Positions 30,906-39,949 of a DNA stretch of 64,000 nucleotides are shown here, in pieces (the first letter of the stretch is position 1; every line of letters begins with the position of its first letter). Made by a program: the position numbers and the translations under genes. The notes under the pieces were generated by a model that saw nothing but the letters and a program-made list of their open reading frames with translations, was not told the origin of the DNA and did not search any database. The DNA lies in assembly GCF_038069945.1 (NCBI RefSeq), contig NZ_JBBPEV010000005.1:124001-188000 (forward strand), in the 5' to 3' direction. The DNA is from Aquabacterium sp. A3. Lineage in GTDB: Bacteria; Pseudomonadota; Gammaproteobacteria; Burkholderiales; Burkholderiaceae_C.

Positions 30906-31829
30906 ATGAATTTTCAACAACTCCGCTCTGTGCGCGAAGCCGTTCGTCAGGGGTTCAACCTGACCGACGTCGCGCAGGCATTGCACACGTCTCAGCCAGG
31001 CGTCAGCCGCCAAATCAGAGAGCTTGAAGATGAGCTGGGCGTGGCGCTGTTCATCCGCTCAGGCAAGCGGCTGCTGGGGCTGACGGAACCCGGTGAACAT
31101 GTGCTGCCCCTCATCGAACGCATGCTTCAGGATCAGGACAACCTGCGGCGCGCCTCCTGCGACTTTGCCTCCACCCATGCAGGCCCCCTGTCGGTGGCCG
31201 CAACACACTCGCAAGCACGCTATGCGTTGCCATCGGCGGTGCGTGATTTCCGGCAACTTTATCCGGCGGTCACGCTGAACCTGCATCAAGGCTCTCCGCG
31301 GCAGGTGGCCGAGATGCTCTTGACGGGTGAGGCCGACATCGGCATCGCCACCGAAGCCCTCACCCAGTACGACGAGCTGGTGACACTGCCTTGCTACCGC
31401 TGGACGCACAGCGTGGTGGTGCGCCCCGATCACCCGCTGACCGACGGGCAGGCCCTGACATTGGAGCGACTGAGCCGCTACCCACTGATCACCTACGATG
31501 CCGGCTACACCGGCCGCTCGCACATCGACAGCGCGTTCGAGCATGCGGGACTGAGTCCATCCATCGTGCTGAGCGCCATGGATGCCGACGTGATCAAGAC
31601 CTATGTGGACTTGGGGCTGGGCGTGGGCATCGTGGCGTCCATCGCTTATGACGACCAGCGCGATCAGCATCTTCGTGCCATCGATGCCGGGCACCTGTTT
31701 GCCGTCAACACCACCCGCCTGGCGTTCAAGAGGGGACGGTTCTTGCGCAGCTATGTGTACGCTTTCATCGAAGCCTTTGCACCGCCCTTGACGAAGCCGG
31801 TGGTGCAAGAGGCGATGGGGCGCTCATGA
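30906..31829 (+). CDS. cysB: LysR-family regulator, CysB/Cbl type
   Basis: CysB-type proteins activate sulfur-assimilation genes in response to N-acetylserine. The 307-residue product has the CysB-specific N-terminus [47 protein letters not shown], with the winged HTH at about 18-45. The effector domain follows, with the [11 protein letters not shown] motif that lines the sulfate/acetylserine site and the [24 protein letters not shown] motif. These are hallmarks of CysB/Cbl within LysR. It is convergent with cysA, overlapping its end by six bases. Confidence 0.9.
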   Translation: MNFQQLRSVREAVRQGFNLTDVAQALHTSQPGVSRQIRELEDELGVALFIRSGKRLLGLTEPGEHVLPLIERMLQDQDNLRRASCDFASTHAGPLSVAATHSQARYALPSAVRDFRQLYPAVTLNLHQGSPRQVAEMLLTGEADIGIATEALTQYDELVTLPCYRWTHSVVVRPDHPLTDGQALTLERLSRYPLITYDAGYTGRSHIDSAFEHAGLSPSIVLSAMDADVIKTYVDLGLGVGIVASIAYDDQRDQHLRAIDAGHLFAVNTTRLAFKRGRFLRSYVYAFIEAFAPPLTKPVVQEAMGRS

Positions 31830-32828
31830 GGTCGCGGCGGGCTCGAATTGACGCACCTGGCGCGGCTGCAGGTAAACCGTGTGCCCCACCGTCAACCACC
31901 CCTGGTCACGCCAGGCGCGATACGCCGCGCGGGGCAGGTCCACATCGACCGGCTCATCGCCATCGATGCACCGAAACGTGAGTCGTGAGGTGCCGCCGGT
32001 GGACATGACGTGCTGCAGCACCGCAGGCAGTGCACCCGGCACAGGCTGCGCATGCACGTCGATGTCATGAGGCCTCACATAGCGAACTGGCGAGCCATCC
32101 AGCCGGTTCACATCCCCGAGAAACTCGACCACAAAAGCGCTGGCAGGTTGGTCATAGACGTCCTCGGGCAAACCTTCCTGCTCGATGCGCCCACGGTTCA
32201 TCACGATGATGCGGTCGGCAACTTCCATGGCCTCATCCTGATCGTGCGTGACGAAGACCGTGGTCAATCGCATCTCGTCATGCAGTTGACGCAACCAGCG
32301 GCGCAGTTCTTTGCGCACTTTGGCATCCAGGGCACCAAACGGCTCATCCAGCAACAACACCCTGGGCTCGATCGCCAGAGCCCGGGCCAGCGCAATCCGC
32401 TGGCGCTGCCCACCAGACAGCTGGTGGGGATACCGGTTTTGGGTACCGTCCAGCTGCACCAGCTGCAGCAGCTGATGCACCCGCTCCCTGATCAGACCTT
32501 CGTCAGGCCGAGCAGCCTTGGGACGCATCCTGAGCCCGAACGCCACATTGTCAAACACCGACATGTGGCCAAACAGCGCGTAGTGCTGAAACACGAAGCC
32601 CACCCGCCGATCGCGGACAGGCACGTGGGTGGCGTCCTCGCCATGCAAAAAAACCGAGCCGGCGTCGGGCTGCTCCAAGCCCGCCATCACGCGCAGCAAA
32701 CTGGTCTTGCCTGACCCAGACGGCCCCAGCAAGGCCACCAGTTCACCAGAGGGCACGTGCAGGTTCAAGCCATCGCAAACCGTGACCGAACCGAACCGCT
32801 TGACCAGATGCTTGACATCGATGCTCAT
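31824..32828 (-). CDS. cysA: Sulfate/thiosulfate ABC transporter ATP-binding protein
   Basis: CysA hydrolyses ATP to drive sulfate or thiosulfate uptake through CysT/CysW. The 334-residue protein has Walker A GPSGSGKT, the Q-loop [20 protein letters not shown], signature [15 protein letters not shown], Walker [12 protein letters not shown] and the switch His in VFVTHDQ. The C-terminal regulatory (TOBE-like) domain contains VRPHDIDV. The FQHYALF/MSVFDN segment is characteristic of CysA. No cysP, cysT, cysW or sbp gene is beside it, so it must work with subunits encoded elsewhere. Confidence 0.87.
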   Translation of the reverse strand: MSIDVKHLVKRFGSVTVCDGLNLHVPSGELVALLGPSGSGKTSLLRVMAGLEQPDAGSVFLHGEDATHVPVRDRRVGFVFQHYALFGHMSVFDNVAFGLRMRPKAARPDEGLIRERVHQLLQLVQLDGTQNRYPHQLSGGQRQRIALARALAIEPRVLLLDEPFGALDAKVRKELRRWLRQLHDEMRLTTVFVTHDQDEAMEVADRIIVMNRGRIEQEGLPEDVYDQPASAFVVEFLGDVNRLDGSPVRYVRPHDIDVHAQPVPGALPAVLQHVMSTGGTSRLTFRCIDGDEPVDVDLPRAAYRAWRDQGWLTVGHTVYLQPRQVRQFEPAATS

Positions 32829-32858
32829 GGCATCGATTAAAACACCGTTCGCCGATCT

Positions 32859-32978
32859 TCAGGAATGGCGCGCCGCACGGGCCTTCAGCAGCGCCACGCA
32901 CTCGAGCACCCCCACCACGCACGCCAGACCCAGGGCCATCCAGGAGGCCCACCGCTTACCTCGTCGCTTTGCTTTCAT
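32859..32978 (-). CDS. Small single-pass membrane protein (39 residues)
   Basis: A 39-codon ORF reads MKAKRRGKRWASWMALGL at its N-terminus, has one hydrophobic helix (about 11-31, containing two Cys and an internal Glu), and ends in a basic tail (KARAARHS). A strong GGGAGG sequence sits five to six bases before the ATG, which supports real translation. The basic N-terminus predicts an N-in orientation. It ends 30 bases upstream of cysA on the same strand, so it is probably co-transcribed. I do not recognise the family. Confidence 0.55.
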   Translation of the reverse strand: MKAKRRGKRWASWMALGLACVVGVLECVALLKARAARHS

Positions 32979-33155
32979 CGACACCTCCCAGGCTGTGCGC
33001 CCCGATCCGGATACCGGGATGATTCAGCGCGCTGATGACAAGACCATGACAGCGAACTCCGACAGGCCAGAGGTAAGCCCGAGCCGGGCCGCTGTCGTCA
33101 ATTTGTCATCCAGGCATCGGACACTGGTTGATTGTCATGATGGCTGGCCTGTCGC

Positions 33156-34238
33156 TTGCACACCCCCACACCCCTGCCCGAGCTGGAAGAACTACAACGC
33201 CTGACCGAGATGGGCGCGCAGCACGTGGATGCACGAACGCTGTGCTCCATGGTGGTCAAGGGACACCTGTTGCAGGTTGATGCCCTGCTGCTGGGCCAGC
33301 CGGACCCGGCGGCGCCTGCCGTGGTGTTCGTGGGCGGTGTGCATGGTCTTGAACGCATCGGCGCCCAGGTGGTGCTGGCCTACCTGGCGCAGGTGGTTCA
33401 GCGCCTCAAGTGGGATGAAGCCCTGCATGACCTCCTCAAGCGCGTGCGCATGGTGTTCGTGCCGGTGCTCAATCCAGGCGGGCTGCTGCTGGGCACCCGG
33501 GCCAATCCACAGGGGGTGGATCTGATGCGCAATGCCCCGGTGGACGCCCTGGAGCCCCCCCCGTGGCTGGTGGGCGGGCAACGCATCAGCGCCACCTTGC
33601 CCTGGTACCGTGGGCCTGCCGGTGAGGCAATGCAGCCAGAAAGCCAGGCCCTGTGCGAACTCCTGGCCCAGGACGTCTTGCAGCGACCGCTGACCATCGC
33701 CATCGACTGCCACTCGGGTTTCGGCATCCAGGATCGGCTGTGGTTTCCATACGCCCACACGCGCGAGCCCATGGCGCAGTTATGGGCCTTGCATGCCCTG
33801 CACCGCATCTTTCAGCAAACGCATGCGCACCACCCCTACATTTTCGAGCCTCAAAGCGCGCAGTACCTGACCCACGGCGACCTGTGGGATCACCTGTGTC
33901 TGCAGGCCCAGGCCCAGCACCCAGGCCGCTGGCTGTTGCCGCTGACCCTGGAGATGGGATCATGGCTGTGGGTCAAGAAAAACCCGCGTCAGTTGTTCAG
34001 CCGGCACGGCATCTTCAACCCATTGATCGCACACCGACAGCAACGGGTGCTGCGTCGGCACCTGGGCTTGCTGGACTTCATGGCGCGGGCAGCCGCCAGC
34101 CATGCACGCTGGCTGCCCGCCGAAAGCGAGCGCGCCCTGCACCAACGACAGGCCATTGCACGCTGGTATGCCGAGGCACCCCGCGCAGGCACGCGCACGC
34201 ACACTCACACTGGCACGCACGGAGGACCGAGCCCATGA
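33156..34238 (+). CDS. M14-family zinc carboxypeptidase / succinylglutamate desuccinylase-like deacylase
   Basis: The 360-residue protein has the M14 zinc site: the HxxE motif in GGVHGLERIG, a later zinc His in DCHSGFG, substrate contacts LNPGG and DLMRN, and the catalytic Glu in LTLEMGSW. This fits a metallo-carboxypeptidase or an AstE/ASTE-like amide hydrolase. The substrate is unknown. The longest frame opens with TTG at 33156 without a good ribosome-binding site; an ATG at 33210 is a possible start. The last four bases overlap the following alpha/beta hydrolase (ATGA), so the two proteins are probably made together. Confidence 0.75.
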   Translation: MHTPTPLPELEELQRLTEMGAQHVDARTLCSMVVKGHLLQVDALLLGQPDPAAPAVVFVGGVHGLERIGAQVVLAYLAQVVQRLKWDEALHDLLKRVRMVFVPVLNPGGLLLGTRANPQGVDLMRNAPVDALEPPPWLVGGQRISATLPWYRGPAGEAMQPESQALCELLAQDVLQRPLTIAIDCHSGFGIQDRLWFPYAHTREPMAQLWALHALHRIFQQTHAHHPYIFEPQSAQYLTHGDLWDHLCLQAQAQHPGRWLLPLTLEMGSWLWVKKNPRQLFSRHGIFNPLIAHRQQRVLRRHLGLLDFMARAAASHARWLPAESERALHQRQAIARWYAEAPRAGTRTHTHTGTHGGPSP

Positions 34239-34990
34239 ACCAAGACACCTGGGTGCTGCTGCGTGGATTGACGCGTGGACAAGGTCACTGGGGCCGCTTT
34301 CCTGCGCAACTGCAGGCGGCCCTTCCACCCGGGAGCGTGGTGCTCACCCCCGACATGGCCGGCAATGGCCAACGCCACACAGAACGCAGCCCCGACACCG
34401 TCAGCGACCTGCTGGACGATCTGCGCGCCCAACTGCCCCCATCCAGCGGCCCCTTCAGGGTGCTGGCCATGTCATTGGGCGCCATGGTGGCCGCACATTG
34501 GGCGCACACCCACCCGCAAGAGTTGCGCAGCGCCGTGCTCATCAACACCAGCCTGCGTCCCTTCAGCCCGTTCTGGCAACGCCTGCGGCCGCGCCAATAT
34601 CCCCGCATCCTTCGGCTGCTGATCACGCAACCTGATCCCGCCGTCTGGGAGCGCGCCATCCTGCGCATGACCAGCCGCCAGGCCGTCCAGCCCGATGCCG
34701 TGCTGCACGAGTGGGTGCGCCTGCGCACACAACACCCGGTGAGCACCCGCAATGCCCTGGCTCAACTGAGGGCGGCCATCGGCTACCGCGCACCCGCTGC
34801 GCCGCCGCCCGTGCCGCTGCTGCTGCTCAACGGTCAGGGCGACCAACTGGTGCACCCCGACTGCTCAAGCCGACTGGCTCACGCCTGGCAATGCCCGCTG
34901 CTCAGGCATCCCACGGCGGGGCATGATCTTCCGTTGGATGACCCTGAGTGGGTGATCCAGCAAGTGACGGAGTGGATGCCTCGCGCTTGA
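34235..34990 (+). CDS. Alpha/beta hydrolase
   Basis: The 251-residue protein has the alpha/beta-hydrolase triad: nucleophile Ser in AMSLGAM, Asp in GDQLVHPD and His in AGHDLPLDDPEW. The N-terminus shows LLRGLTRGQGHWG in the oxyanion-hole position. The start at 34235 has GGAGGA ten bases upstream and overlaps the M14-type gene stop by four bases. The final 89 bases overlap the convergent rdgC gene, and the catalytic His lies within this shared stretch. The substrate is unknown; coupling to a deacylase suggests a joint ester or amide degradation step. Confidence 0.83.
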   Translation: MNQDTWVLLRGLTRGQGHWGRFPAQLQAALPPGSVVLTPDMAGNGQRHTERSPDTVSDLLDDLRAQLPPSSGPFRVLAMSLGAMVAAHWAHTHPQELRSAVLINTSLRPFSPFWQRLRPRQYPRILRLLITQPDPAVWERAILRMTSRQAVQPDAVLHEWVRLRTQHPVSTRNALAQLRAAIGYRAPAAPPPVPLLLLNGQGDQLVHPDCSSRLAHAWQCPLLRHPTAGHDLPLDDPEWVIQQVTEWMPRA

Positions 34991-35912
34991 CCGGCAGGGC
35001 CTCGGCCGCCGACAGCCCCATGGGCTGCTCACCACCCAGGGCATCTACCAGATCAGGAATCAGCTCGATCAGCTCGCCGGTGGCGATCGCCACATCCGCA
35101 TCGAAACCCTGTGCATCGGCCTGCTGGCCCGTGCTTTCAAACACCACATCCAGCAACGCCACCTTCTTGAGCTGCATGGACTCGGTGAGCGTGAACGAGC
35201 ACCGGTCGCGCCAGGTCAGCGACAGGCGCGTGGGCACCTTGCCCGCCGTGATGTGCTGACGCACCTCATCGATGTCCAGCGGATGCCTGGCATAACGCAC
35301 CACCGACTTCATCGCGTCAGGCGCTTTCAGCTCGCACTCGCGGTCCACCGTGAAGCCCTGCGGGGCCTCGCCCGTGCCCAGCCAGTGGGCCATGGCCACC
35401 GCAGGCGACATCTCGGTGTGCAGCAGCGACAGGGACAGGCCATCGATCTGCTTGATGAGCAGCGTGACCACCTCATCGGCCCGGGCCTGACTGCCGGTGT
35501 CCAGCATCAGCAAGCGCTCACGCGGTGACCACCACACCCAGGTGCCAGACTGCTTGGTGAAGGCGCGGGGCAGCAGTTCCAGCAGGGCTTGCTCTTTGAG
35601 CTCTTTGCCCAGCTTCTTGCCCGGCTTGCGTCCCGTGGTCTGCTCGATCTCGCGGGCCATTTCGTCCACGCGACGCTTGACCACCGCACCGGGCACCACC
35701 CGCTGCTCGGTTTGCAGGCGCATCACCCACTGCCCATCGATCGACTCAACCAGGGGCGCATGGGCCTCGCCACGCGGCTCCACCCAGCCCATGGACTTTG
35801 GCTGCGTGGCGCCGCAGGCCACGAAACGCCCACGAGACAAGGCCTCTTCCACGGCCGACAGATCGGGAGCACTGTCGGCCCCCACACGGTAGACGGTCAG
35901 GTTCTTGAACAC
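34902..35912 (-). CDS. rdgC: Recombination-associated protein RdgC
   Basis: RdgC forms a DNA-binding ring that limits RecA-dependent recombination. The 336-residue product begins MFKNLTVYRV and contains the FVACG...SMGWVEPRG segment, the LETEQRVVPGAVVKRRVDE-like region and the central IKQIDGLSLSLLHTEMSPAVAMAHWL motif typical of the family. The start is GTG at 35912 with an AAGGAT ribosome-binding sequence. The protein is about 30 residues longer than the E. coli one; this Ser/Thr/Pro-rich tail is what overlaps the convergent hydrolase gene. Confidence 0.93.
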   Translation of the reverse strand: MFKNLTVYRVGADSAPDLSAVEEALSRGRFVACGATQPKSMGWVEPRGEAHAPLVESIDGQWVMRLQTEQRVVPGAVVKRRVDEMAREIEQTTGRKPGKKLGKELKEQALLELLPRAFTKQSGTWVWWSPRERLLMLDTGSQARADEVVTLLIKQIDGLSLSLLHTEMSPAVAMAHWLGTGEAPQGFTVDRECELKAPDAMKSVVRYARHPLDIDEVRQHITAGKVPTRLSLTWRDRCSFTLTESMQLKKVALLDVVFESTGQQADAQGFDADVAIATGELIELIPDLVDALGGEQPMGLSAAEALPVKREASTPSLAGSPTQGHPTEDHAPPWDA

Positions 35913-35950
35913 AACGATCCTTCAGCCAGCGGCCTTTGAATGCACGGCCA

Positions 35951-35982
35951 CAAAAGAAAACGCCCCTGACGAATCAGGGGCG
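35951..35982 (-). terminator. Rho-independent terminator of tRNA-Ser
   Basis: On the minus strand CGCCCCTGA pairs with TCAGGGGCG over a four-base loop and is followed by TTTTCTTTTG. It begins ten bases after the tRNA CCA end and lies before rdgC. Confidence 0.88.
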
Positions 35983-35991
35983 CTCTGGTCT

Positions 35992-36084
35992 TGGCGGAGA
36001 CGAAGGGATTCGAACCCTTGATGCAGGTTTTGCCCACATACTCCCTTAGCAGGGGAGCACCTTCGGCCTCTCGGTCACGTCTCC
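35992..36084 (-). tRNA. tRNA-Ser (anticodon GCT)
   Basis: The minus strand forms a class II tRNA. The acceptor stem GGAGACG pairs with CGTCTCC, the anticodon loop CTGCTAA carries GCT (reads AGC/AGU), a long variable arm is present, and the T-arm GGGTTCGAATCCC is canonical. The discriminator base is G and the 3' CCA is encoded (35992-35994). It is followed by a terminator and preceded by a TAGAAT element. Confidence 0.97.
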
Positions 36085-36096
36085 AGCAATCTTCGC

Positions 36097-36102
36097 ATTC
36101 TA
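36097..36102 (-). promoter_or_regulatory. Candidate -10 hexamer (TAGAAT) for tRNA-Ser
   Basis: TAGAAT on the minus strand ends 12 bases upstream of the tRNA 5' end, a position expected for a tRNA promoter with a start near 36090. No good -35 match is visible, so the call rests on the -10 match and spacing. Confidence 0.4.
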
Positions 36103-36166
36103 GCCCAGTTTGCGCTCATTGCCGGGCGTTGTACTCAAAACAACGCCCCCAAAACTGTCTGAAAAC

Positions 36167-37423
36167 TCAGGCCTTGGCCTCGTCAAGACCGAAGGCCTTG
36201 TGCAGAGCGCGCACCGCCAGCTCCATGTACTTTTCGTCGATCACGACAGACGTCTTGATCTCGGAGGTCGTGATCATCTGGATGTTGATGCCCTCGTCAG
36301 ACAAGGTCTTGAACATCGTCGAGGCGATGCCCACATGGCTGCGCATGCCGATGCCCACGATCGACACCTTGCAGATCTTGGGGTCGCCCACGATTTCACG
36401 GGCACCCAGAGCCGGTTGCACCTGTGTCTGCAGCAACTCCATGGTCTTGGCGTAATCACCACGCGGCACCGTGAACGAGAAATCGGTCTTGCCATCGTGC
36501 GAAACGTTCTGAATGATCACGTCCACATCGATGTTGGCGTCGGCCACCTTGCCCAGAATCTGATAGGCAATGCCGGGCGTGTCAGGCACGCCAACCACAG
36601 TGATCTTGGCTTCTTCGCGGCTGAACGCGATGCCGGAAACAACGGCTTGTTCCATGTGTTCGTCTTCCTCAAAACTGATCAGGGTGCCGGACTTGGCCTC
36701 TTCATCCAGGTCGATGTCCCAGGGCGTGAAGCTGGAGAGCACGCGGGTGGGCACGCGGTACTTGCCTGCAAACTCCACCGAACGGATCTGCAGCACTTTG
36801 GAGCCCAGCGACGCCATCTCCAGCATCTCTTCAAAGCTGATCGACTTCATGCGTCGTGCCTCGGGCACCACGCGGGGATCGGTGGTGTAGATGCCGTCGA
36901 CGTCCGTGTAGATCAGGCACTCGTCGGCCTTCAGCGCAGCCGCCACGGCAACGGCCGAGGTGTCCGAGCCGCCACGGCCCAGCGTGGTGATGTGACCGTC
37001 AGGATCCACGCCCTGGAATCCGGTGATGATGACCACCTTGCCCGCGGCCAGATCGGCGCGCACACGGACATCGTCAATGCTTTCGATGCGGGCCTTGGAG
37101 AATGCGGAATTCGTCTTGATGGGCACCTGCCAGCCGGCATAGCTGACGGCCTCCATGCCTTCGGCCTGCAATGCAATGGACAGCAGCCCCACCGACACCT
37201 GCTCGCCCGTGGAGGCAATCATGTCAAGCTCTCGGGGATTGGGCCGCTCGGAGAGTTCTTTGGCCAGGCCCAGCAGGCGGTTGGTCTCACCGCTCATGGC
37301 CGAGGGCACGACCACGATCTGATGACCCGCCCGCACCCACTTGGCCACGCGCTTGGCCACGTTGCGGATGCGCTCGGTCGAGCCCATCGACGTGCCGCCG
37401 TATTTATGAACGATCAGTGCCAT
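36167..37423 (-). CDS. lysC: Aspartate kinase
   Basis: Aspartokinase phosphorylates aspartate at the entry of the Lys/Thr/Met/diaminopimelate pathway. The 418-residue product starts MALIVHKYGGTSMGS, the ATP-binding opening of the family. It has the SAMSGETNRLLGLA and GRGGSDTSAVA motifs of the kinase domain (1 to about 245) and two C-terminal ACT domains (about 260-410, with VVGVPDTPGIAYQILG and IVGIGMRSHVGIASTMF) for feedback by lysine and/or threonine. I start at 37423, where homology begins. It lies between tilS and tRNA-Ser in a conserved order. Confidence 0.96.
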   Translation of the reverse strand: MALIVHKYGGTSMGSTERIRNVAKRVAKWVRAGHQIVVVPSAMSGETNRLLGLAKELSERPNPRELDMIASTGEQVSVGLLSIALQAEGMEAVSYAGWQVPIKTNSAFSKARIESIDDVRVRADLAAGKVVIITGFQGVDPDGHITTLGRGGSDTSAVAVAAALKADECLIYTDVDGIYTTDPRVVPEARRMKSISFEEMLEMASLGSKVLQIRSVEFAGKYRVPTRVLSSFTPWDIDLDEEAKSGTLISFEEDEHMEQAVVSGIAFSREEAKITVVGVPDTPGIAYQILGKVADANIDVDVIIQNVSHDGKTDFSFTVPRGDYAKTMELLQTQVQPALGAREIVGDPKICKVSIVGIGMRSHVGIASTMFKTLSDEGINIQMITTSEIKTSVVIDEKYMELAVRALHKAFGLDEAKA

Positions 37424-37443
37424 GTCGGATGTGTGGATAAACT

Positions 37444-37472
37444 GCGGCGCGCACAAACAAAACGCGCGCCGC
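37444..37472. repeat. GC-rich hairpin in the leader of lysC
   Basis: GCGGCGCGC (37444-37452) pairs with GCGCGCCGC (37464-37472) over an 11-base A-rich loop. It lies 20 bases upstream of the lysC ATG and downstream of a TAGAAT element at 37483-37488, so it would be in the mRNA leader. It could terminate tilS transcription weakly or influence lysC translation. It does not resemble a lysine riboswitch, which is far larger. Confidence 0.55.
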
Positions 37473-37482
37473 CAAACCTGCC

Positions 37483-37488
37483 ATTCTA
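37483..37488 (-). promoter_or_regulatory. Candidate -10 hexamer (TAGAAT) for lysC
   Basis: TAGAAT on the minus strand lies about 60 bases upstream of the lysC ATG in the tilS-lysC gap. A -35 element is not evident. It would give lysC its own transcript of which the hairpin at 37444-37472 is the leader. Confidence 0.35.
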
Positions 37489-37519
37489 GCCCGTCGGCAC
37501 CCCGGCGCGCCAGTCGACA

Positions 37520-38914
37520 TCACGCGTTGTCAGACTGACCTGGGCTCGTGTCGTGCATTTCCGGGGCGAGCGCACGCCACATCACCTGCCATTGCGCCTG
37601 CCCTGGCGGGGCCAGCCAGCGGGCGTCCACCCCCAAGCCTGGCACCAGCACCAGCGCATCGCCCATCCACAACAACGGGGCATCACGCATCCACGCCGGC
37701 ACACCCGCCGCCTGAAACTGTTTCTTGAGGCTGCGGGCAGGACGGCCAGGGGCGGCTTGCCAACGCTCGCCGCCCTGACGGGCCCTGGGCCTCAGCGCGG
37801 CCAGGATCTCGGAGGAAACGCCCCCGGACGCGACGGCCTGCACCTCCCAGACACCGGCGGTCTGCGCAAACCGCCACCACCCTGCCCCAGTCATGCCCTG
37901 CTCAGCCCAACGCCAGTGGCCCATGGGATTCGGTGGCCAGGCCTCATGCACCGTCCGCTCGACACTCAGCACCCCACGGTACAAGCGCAGCTTCAACTCT
38001 GGCCAATGGCCCGCCGTGCGCGAGGCCATCAACTGAGGAATTTCTTCGACCAGCCGGCGCAATTGGCCCGTGGTCGGACTGACACCCGCCTCACGCACCA
38101 GCCAATGCAACAGCGATTGCCGCCTCAGCGCTGCCGGCCATGTCAGCCAGCCGCTCAACGCCCAGGGCACCCCCTCGTCAGCAGGCAGCACCGAAGACGC
38201 CCAGGCCTGAACCACCGACTGGGCATCCGCCAGGCGGTCTGCCGTGTCAGCCAGCGCCTGTTCACCCTGCGGGAACGCCGCCGTCAAGGCGGGCCACACC
38301 TGTGTGCGCAGCCTGTTGCGCGCAAAGCGAGGGTCCGAGTTGCTGTCATCGTCCACGTGGGTCAAGCCATGCAGACGGCCGTAGACCTCGATGCGGCACC
38401 TGGGCTGGTTCAACCACGGCCGCACCCAGGCGATGCCCTCGCGATCCCGTCGTGTCGGCATCGCCGCCAGGCCCGCCAGGCTGCCGCCCCTGAGGGCTTG
38501 CAGCAAAACAGTCTCGGCCTGATCTTGTCGGTGGTGGCCCAGCAGCACCAGATCAATGTGCAAGCCATGGGCCATCTCGGTCAGCGCCTCGTAGCGGGCA
38601 TGTCGCGCTGCGGCCTCCAGGCCATGAGGCGACGACGCCTCCACCGTGACCCGCCGAACCATCGATCTCACGGGCCACCCACGGGCGGCCCACGCCCGAC
38701 ACGACTGCTCGACATGCTGCGCCCAGTCATCGGCCCAATCACTCAGGCCGTGGTGCACATGCAAGGCCCACACCTCGATCGTCGCCGCCGCTTCACCGGG
38801 CGAGGCCACGCCTGGCGCGCCGAGCGCACGCGCCGCACGCACCGTGGCCAGAAGCAAGGCCATGGAATCACGGCCCCCGCTGCACGCCACCGCAACCCGC
38901 AGTGGCGCGCTCAT
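37520..38914 (-). CDS. tilS: tRNA(Ile)-lysidine synthetase
   Basis: TilS attaches lysine to C34 of tRNA-Ile(CAU), changing its codon reading from AUG to AUA. The 464-residue product has the PP-loop SGGRDSMALL close to the N-terminus (about 14-23), the LLGHHRQDQAETVLLQALRG motif with its catalytic residues, and DDSNSDPRFARNRLR for tRNA and ATP binding. The C-terminal substrate-recognition domains follow. The ATG at 38914 shares bases with the accA stop (TGATG). TilS is essential in most bacteria. Confidence 0.93.
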   Translation of the reverse strand: MSAPLRVAVACSGGRDSMALLLATVRAARALGAPGVASPGEAAATIEVWALHVHHGLSDWADDWAQHVEQSCRAWAARGWPVRSMVRRVTVEASSPHGLEAAARHARYEALTEMAHGLHIDLVLLGHHRQDQAETVLLQALRGGSLAGLAAMPTRRDREGIAWVRPWLNQPRCRIEVYGRLHGLTHVDDDSNSDPRFARNRLRTQVWPALTAAFPQGEQALADTADRLADAQSVVQAWASSVLPADEGVPWALSGWLTWPAALRRQSLLHWLVREAGVSPTTGQLRRLVEEIPQLMASRTAGHWPELKLRLYRGVLSVERTVHEAWPPNPMGHWRWAEQGMTGAGWWRFAQTAGVWEVQAVASGGVSSEILAALRPRARQGGERWQAAPGRPARSLKKQFQAAGVPAWMRDAPLLWMGDALVLVPGLGVDARWLAPPGQAQWQVMWRALAPEMHDTSPGQSDNA

Positions 38915-39885
38915 CAATGCTCTTTGGTGTCGTTGAACCGACCGTAGCTTTGCAGGCGGTCGTAACGTGTCTGCAGCAAATCCTTGACCTTGAGGTCACT
39001 CACCTGGCGCAAGGCGTCGTTCAAGGCGCGCTTGAGGTTGGCGCAAGCCTGCTTGTGATCACGGTGAGCCCCGCCCACGGGCTCGCTGACGATCTTGTCC
39101 ACCAACCCCAGGGCCTTGAGGCGATGCGCTGTGATGCCCAGGGCTTCTGCGGCGTCCGAGGCCTTGTCGGCCGTCTTCCACAGGATGGAGGCACACCCCT
39201 CCGGCGAGATGACCGAGTACACCGAGTACTGCATCATCAACACCTGATCGGCCACGCTGATGGCCAATGCGCCACCCGATCCGCCTTCGCCAATGATGGT
39301 GGTGATGATGGGCACTTCCAGCTTGGCCATCTCGAAGATGTTGCGCCCGATGGCCTCGGATTGATTGCGCTCCTCAGCACCGATGCCGGGGTAGGCGCCA
39401 GGCGTGTCCACGAACGTGAACACCGGCAGGCCAAACTTTTCGGCCGTTTGCATCAGCCGCAGGGCCTTGCGGTAGCCCTCCGGACGTGACATGCCGAAAT
39501 TGCGCGCCGCCCGCTCTTTGGTGTCCCGCCCCTTTTGGTGGCCCAGCACCATGCACGGCTGTCCGTTGAAGCGGGCCAAGCCGCCCACGATGGACAAGTC
39601 ATCGGCAAAGTGGCGGTCGCCATGCATCTCCTGGAAGTCCGTGAACAACTCGTTGACGTAATCCAGCGTGTACGGACGCTGCGGATGGCGGGCAATCTGC
39701 GTGACCTGCCACGGCGTCAAGCTGGAATAAATGTCTTTGGTGAGTTGCTGGCTCTTTTTGCTCAGCCGCTCGATCTCTTCCGAGATGTCGACGGCCGACT
39801 CACTTTGCACGTAGCGCAACTCTTCGATCTTGGATTCAAGCTCGGCGATGGGCTGCTCGAACTCCAGGAAATGCCGTTTGCTCAT
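38914..39885 (-). CDS. accA: Acetyl-CoA carboxylase carboxyltransferase subunit alpha
   Basis: AccA and AccD transfer the carboxyl group from biotin to acetyl-CoA to give malonyl-CoA, the first committed step of fatty-acid synthesis. The 323-residue product starts [23 protein letters not shown] and has the oxyanion-hole segments [11 protein letters not shown] and [11 protein letters not shown] and the [22 protein letters not shown] motif. The ATG at 39885 is preceded by AAAGGA at a good distance. It lies between an alkA-type gene and tilS. Confidence 0.97.
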   Translation of the reverse strand: MSKRHFLEFEQPIAELESKIEELRYVQSESAVDISEEIERLSKKSQQLTKDIYSSLTPWQVTQIARHPQRPYTLDYVNELFTDFQEMHGDRHFADDLSIVGGLARFNGQPCMVLGHQKGRDTKERAARNFGMSRPEGYRKALRLMQTAEKFGLPVFTFVDTPGAYPGIGAEERNQSEAIGRNIFEMAKLEVPIITTIIGEGGSGGALAISVADQVLMMQYSVYSVISPEGCASILWKTADKASDAAEALGITAHRLKALGLVDKIVSEPVGGAHRDHKQACANLKRALNDALRQVSDLKVKDLLQTRYDRLQSYGRFNDTKEH

Positions 39886-39949
39886 GACAAACATCCTTTC
39901 TTTGGGGGCCAGGTGCCATGCACCACCCCCGCTCAATATCGGCTCAGTA

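Noticed and set aside
37424..37519. Lysine riboswitch upstream of lysC
   Set aside because: The gap is only 96 bases and holds a single simple hairpin; the lysine riboswitch needs about 170 bases and five helices.
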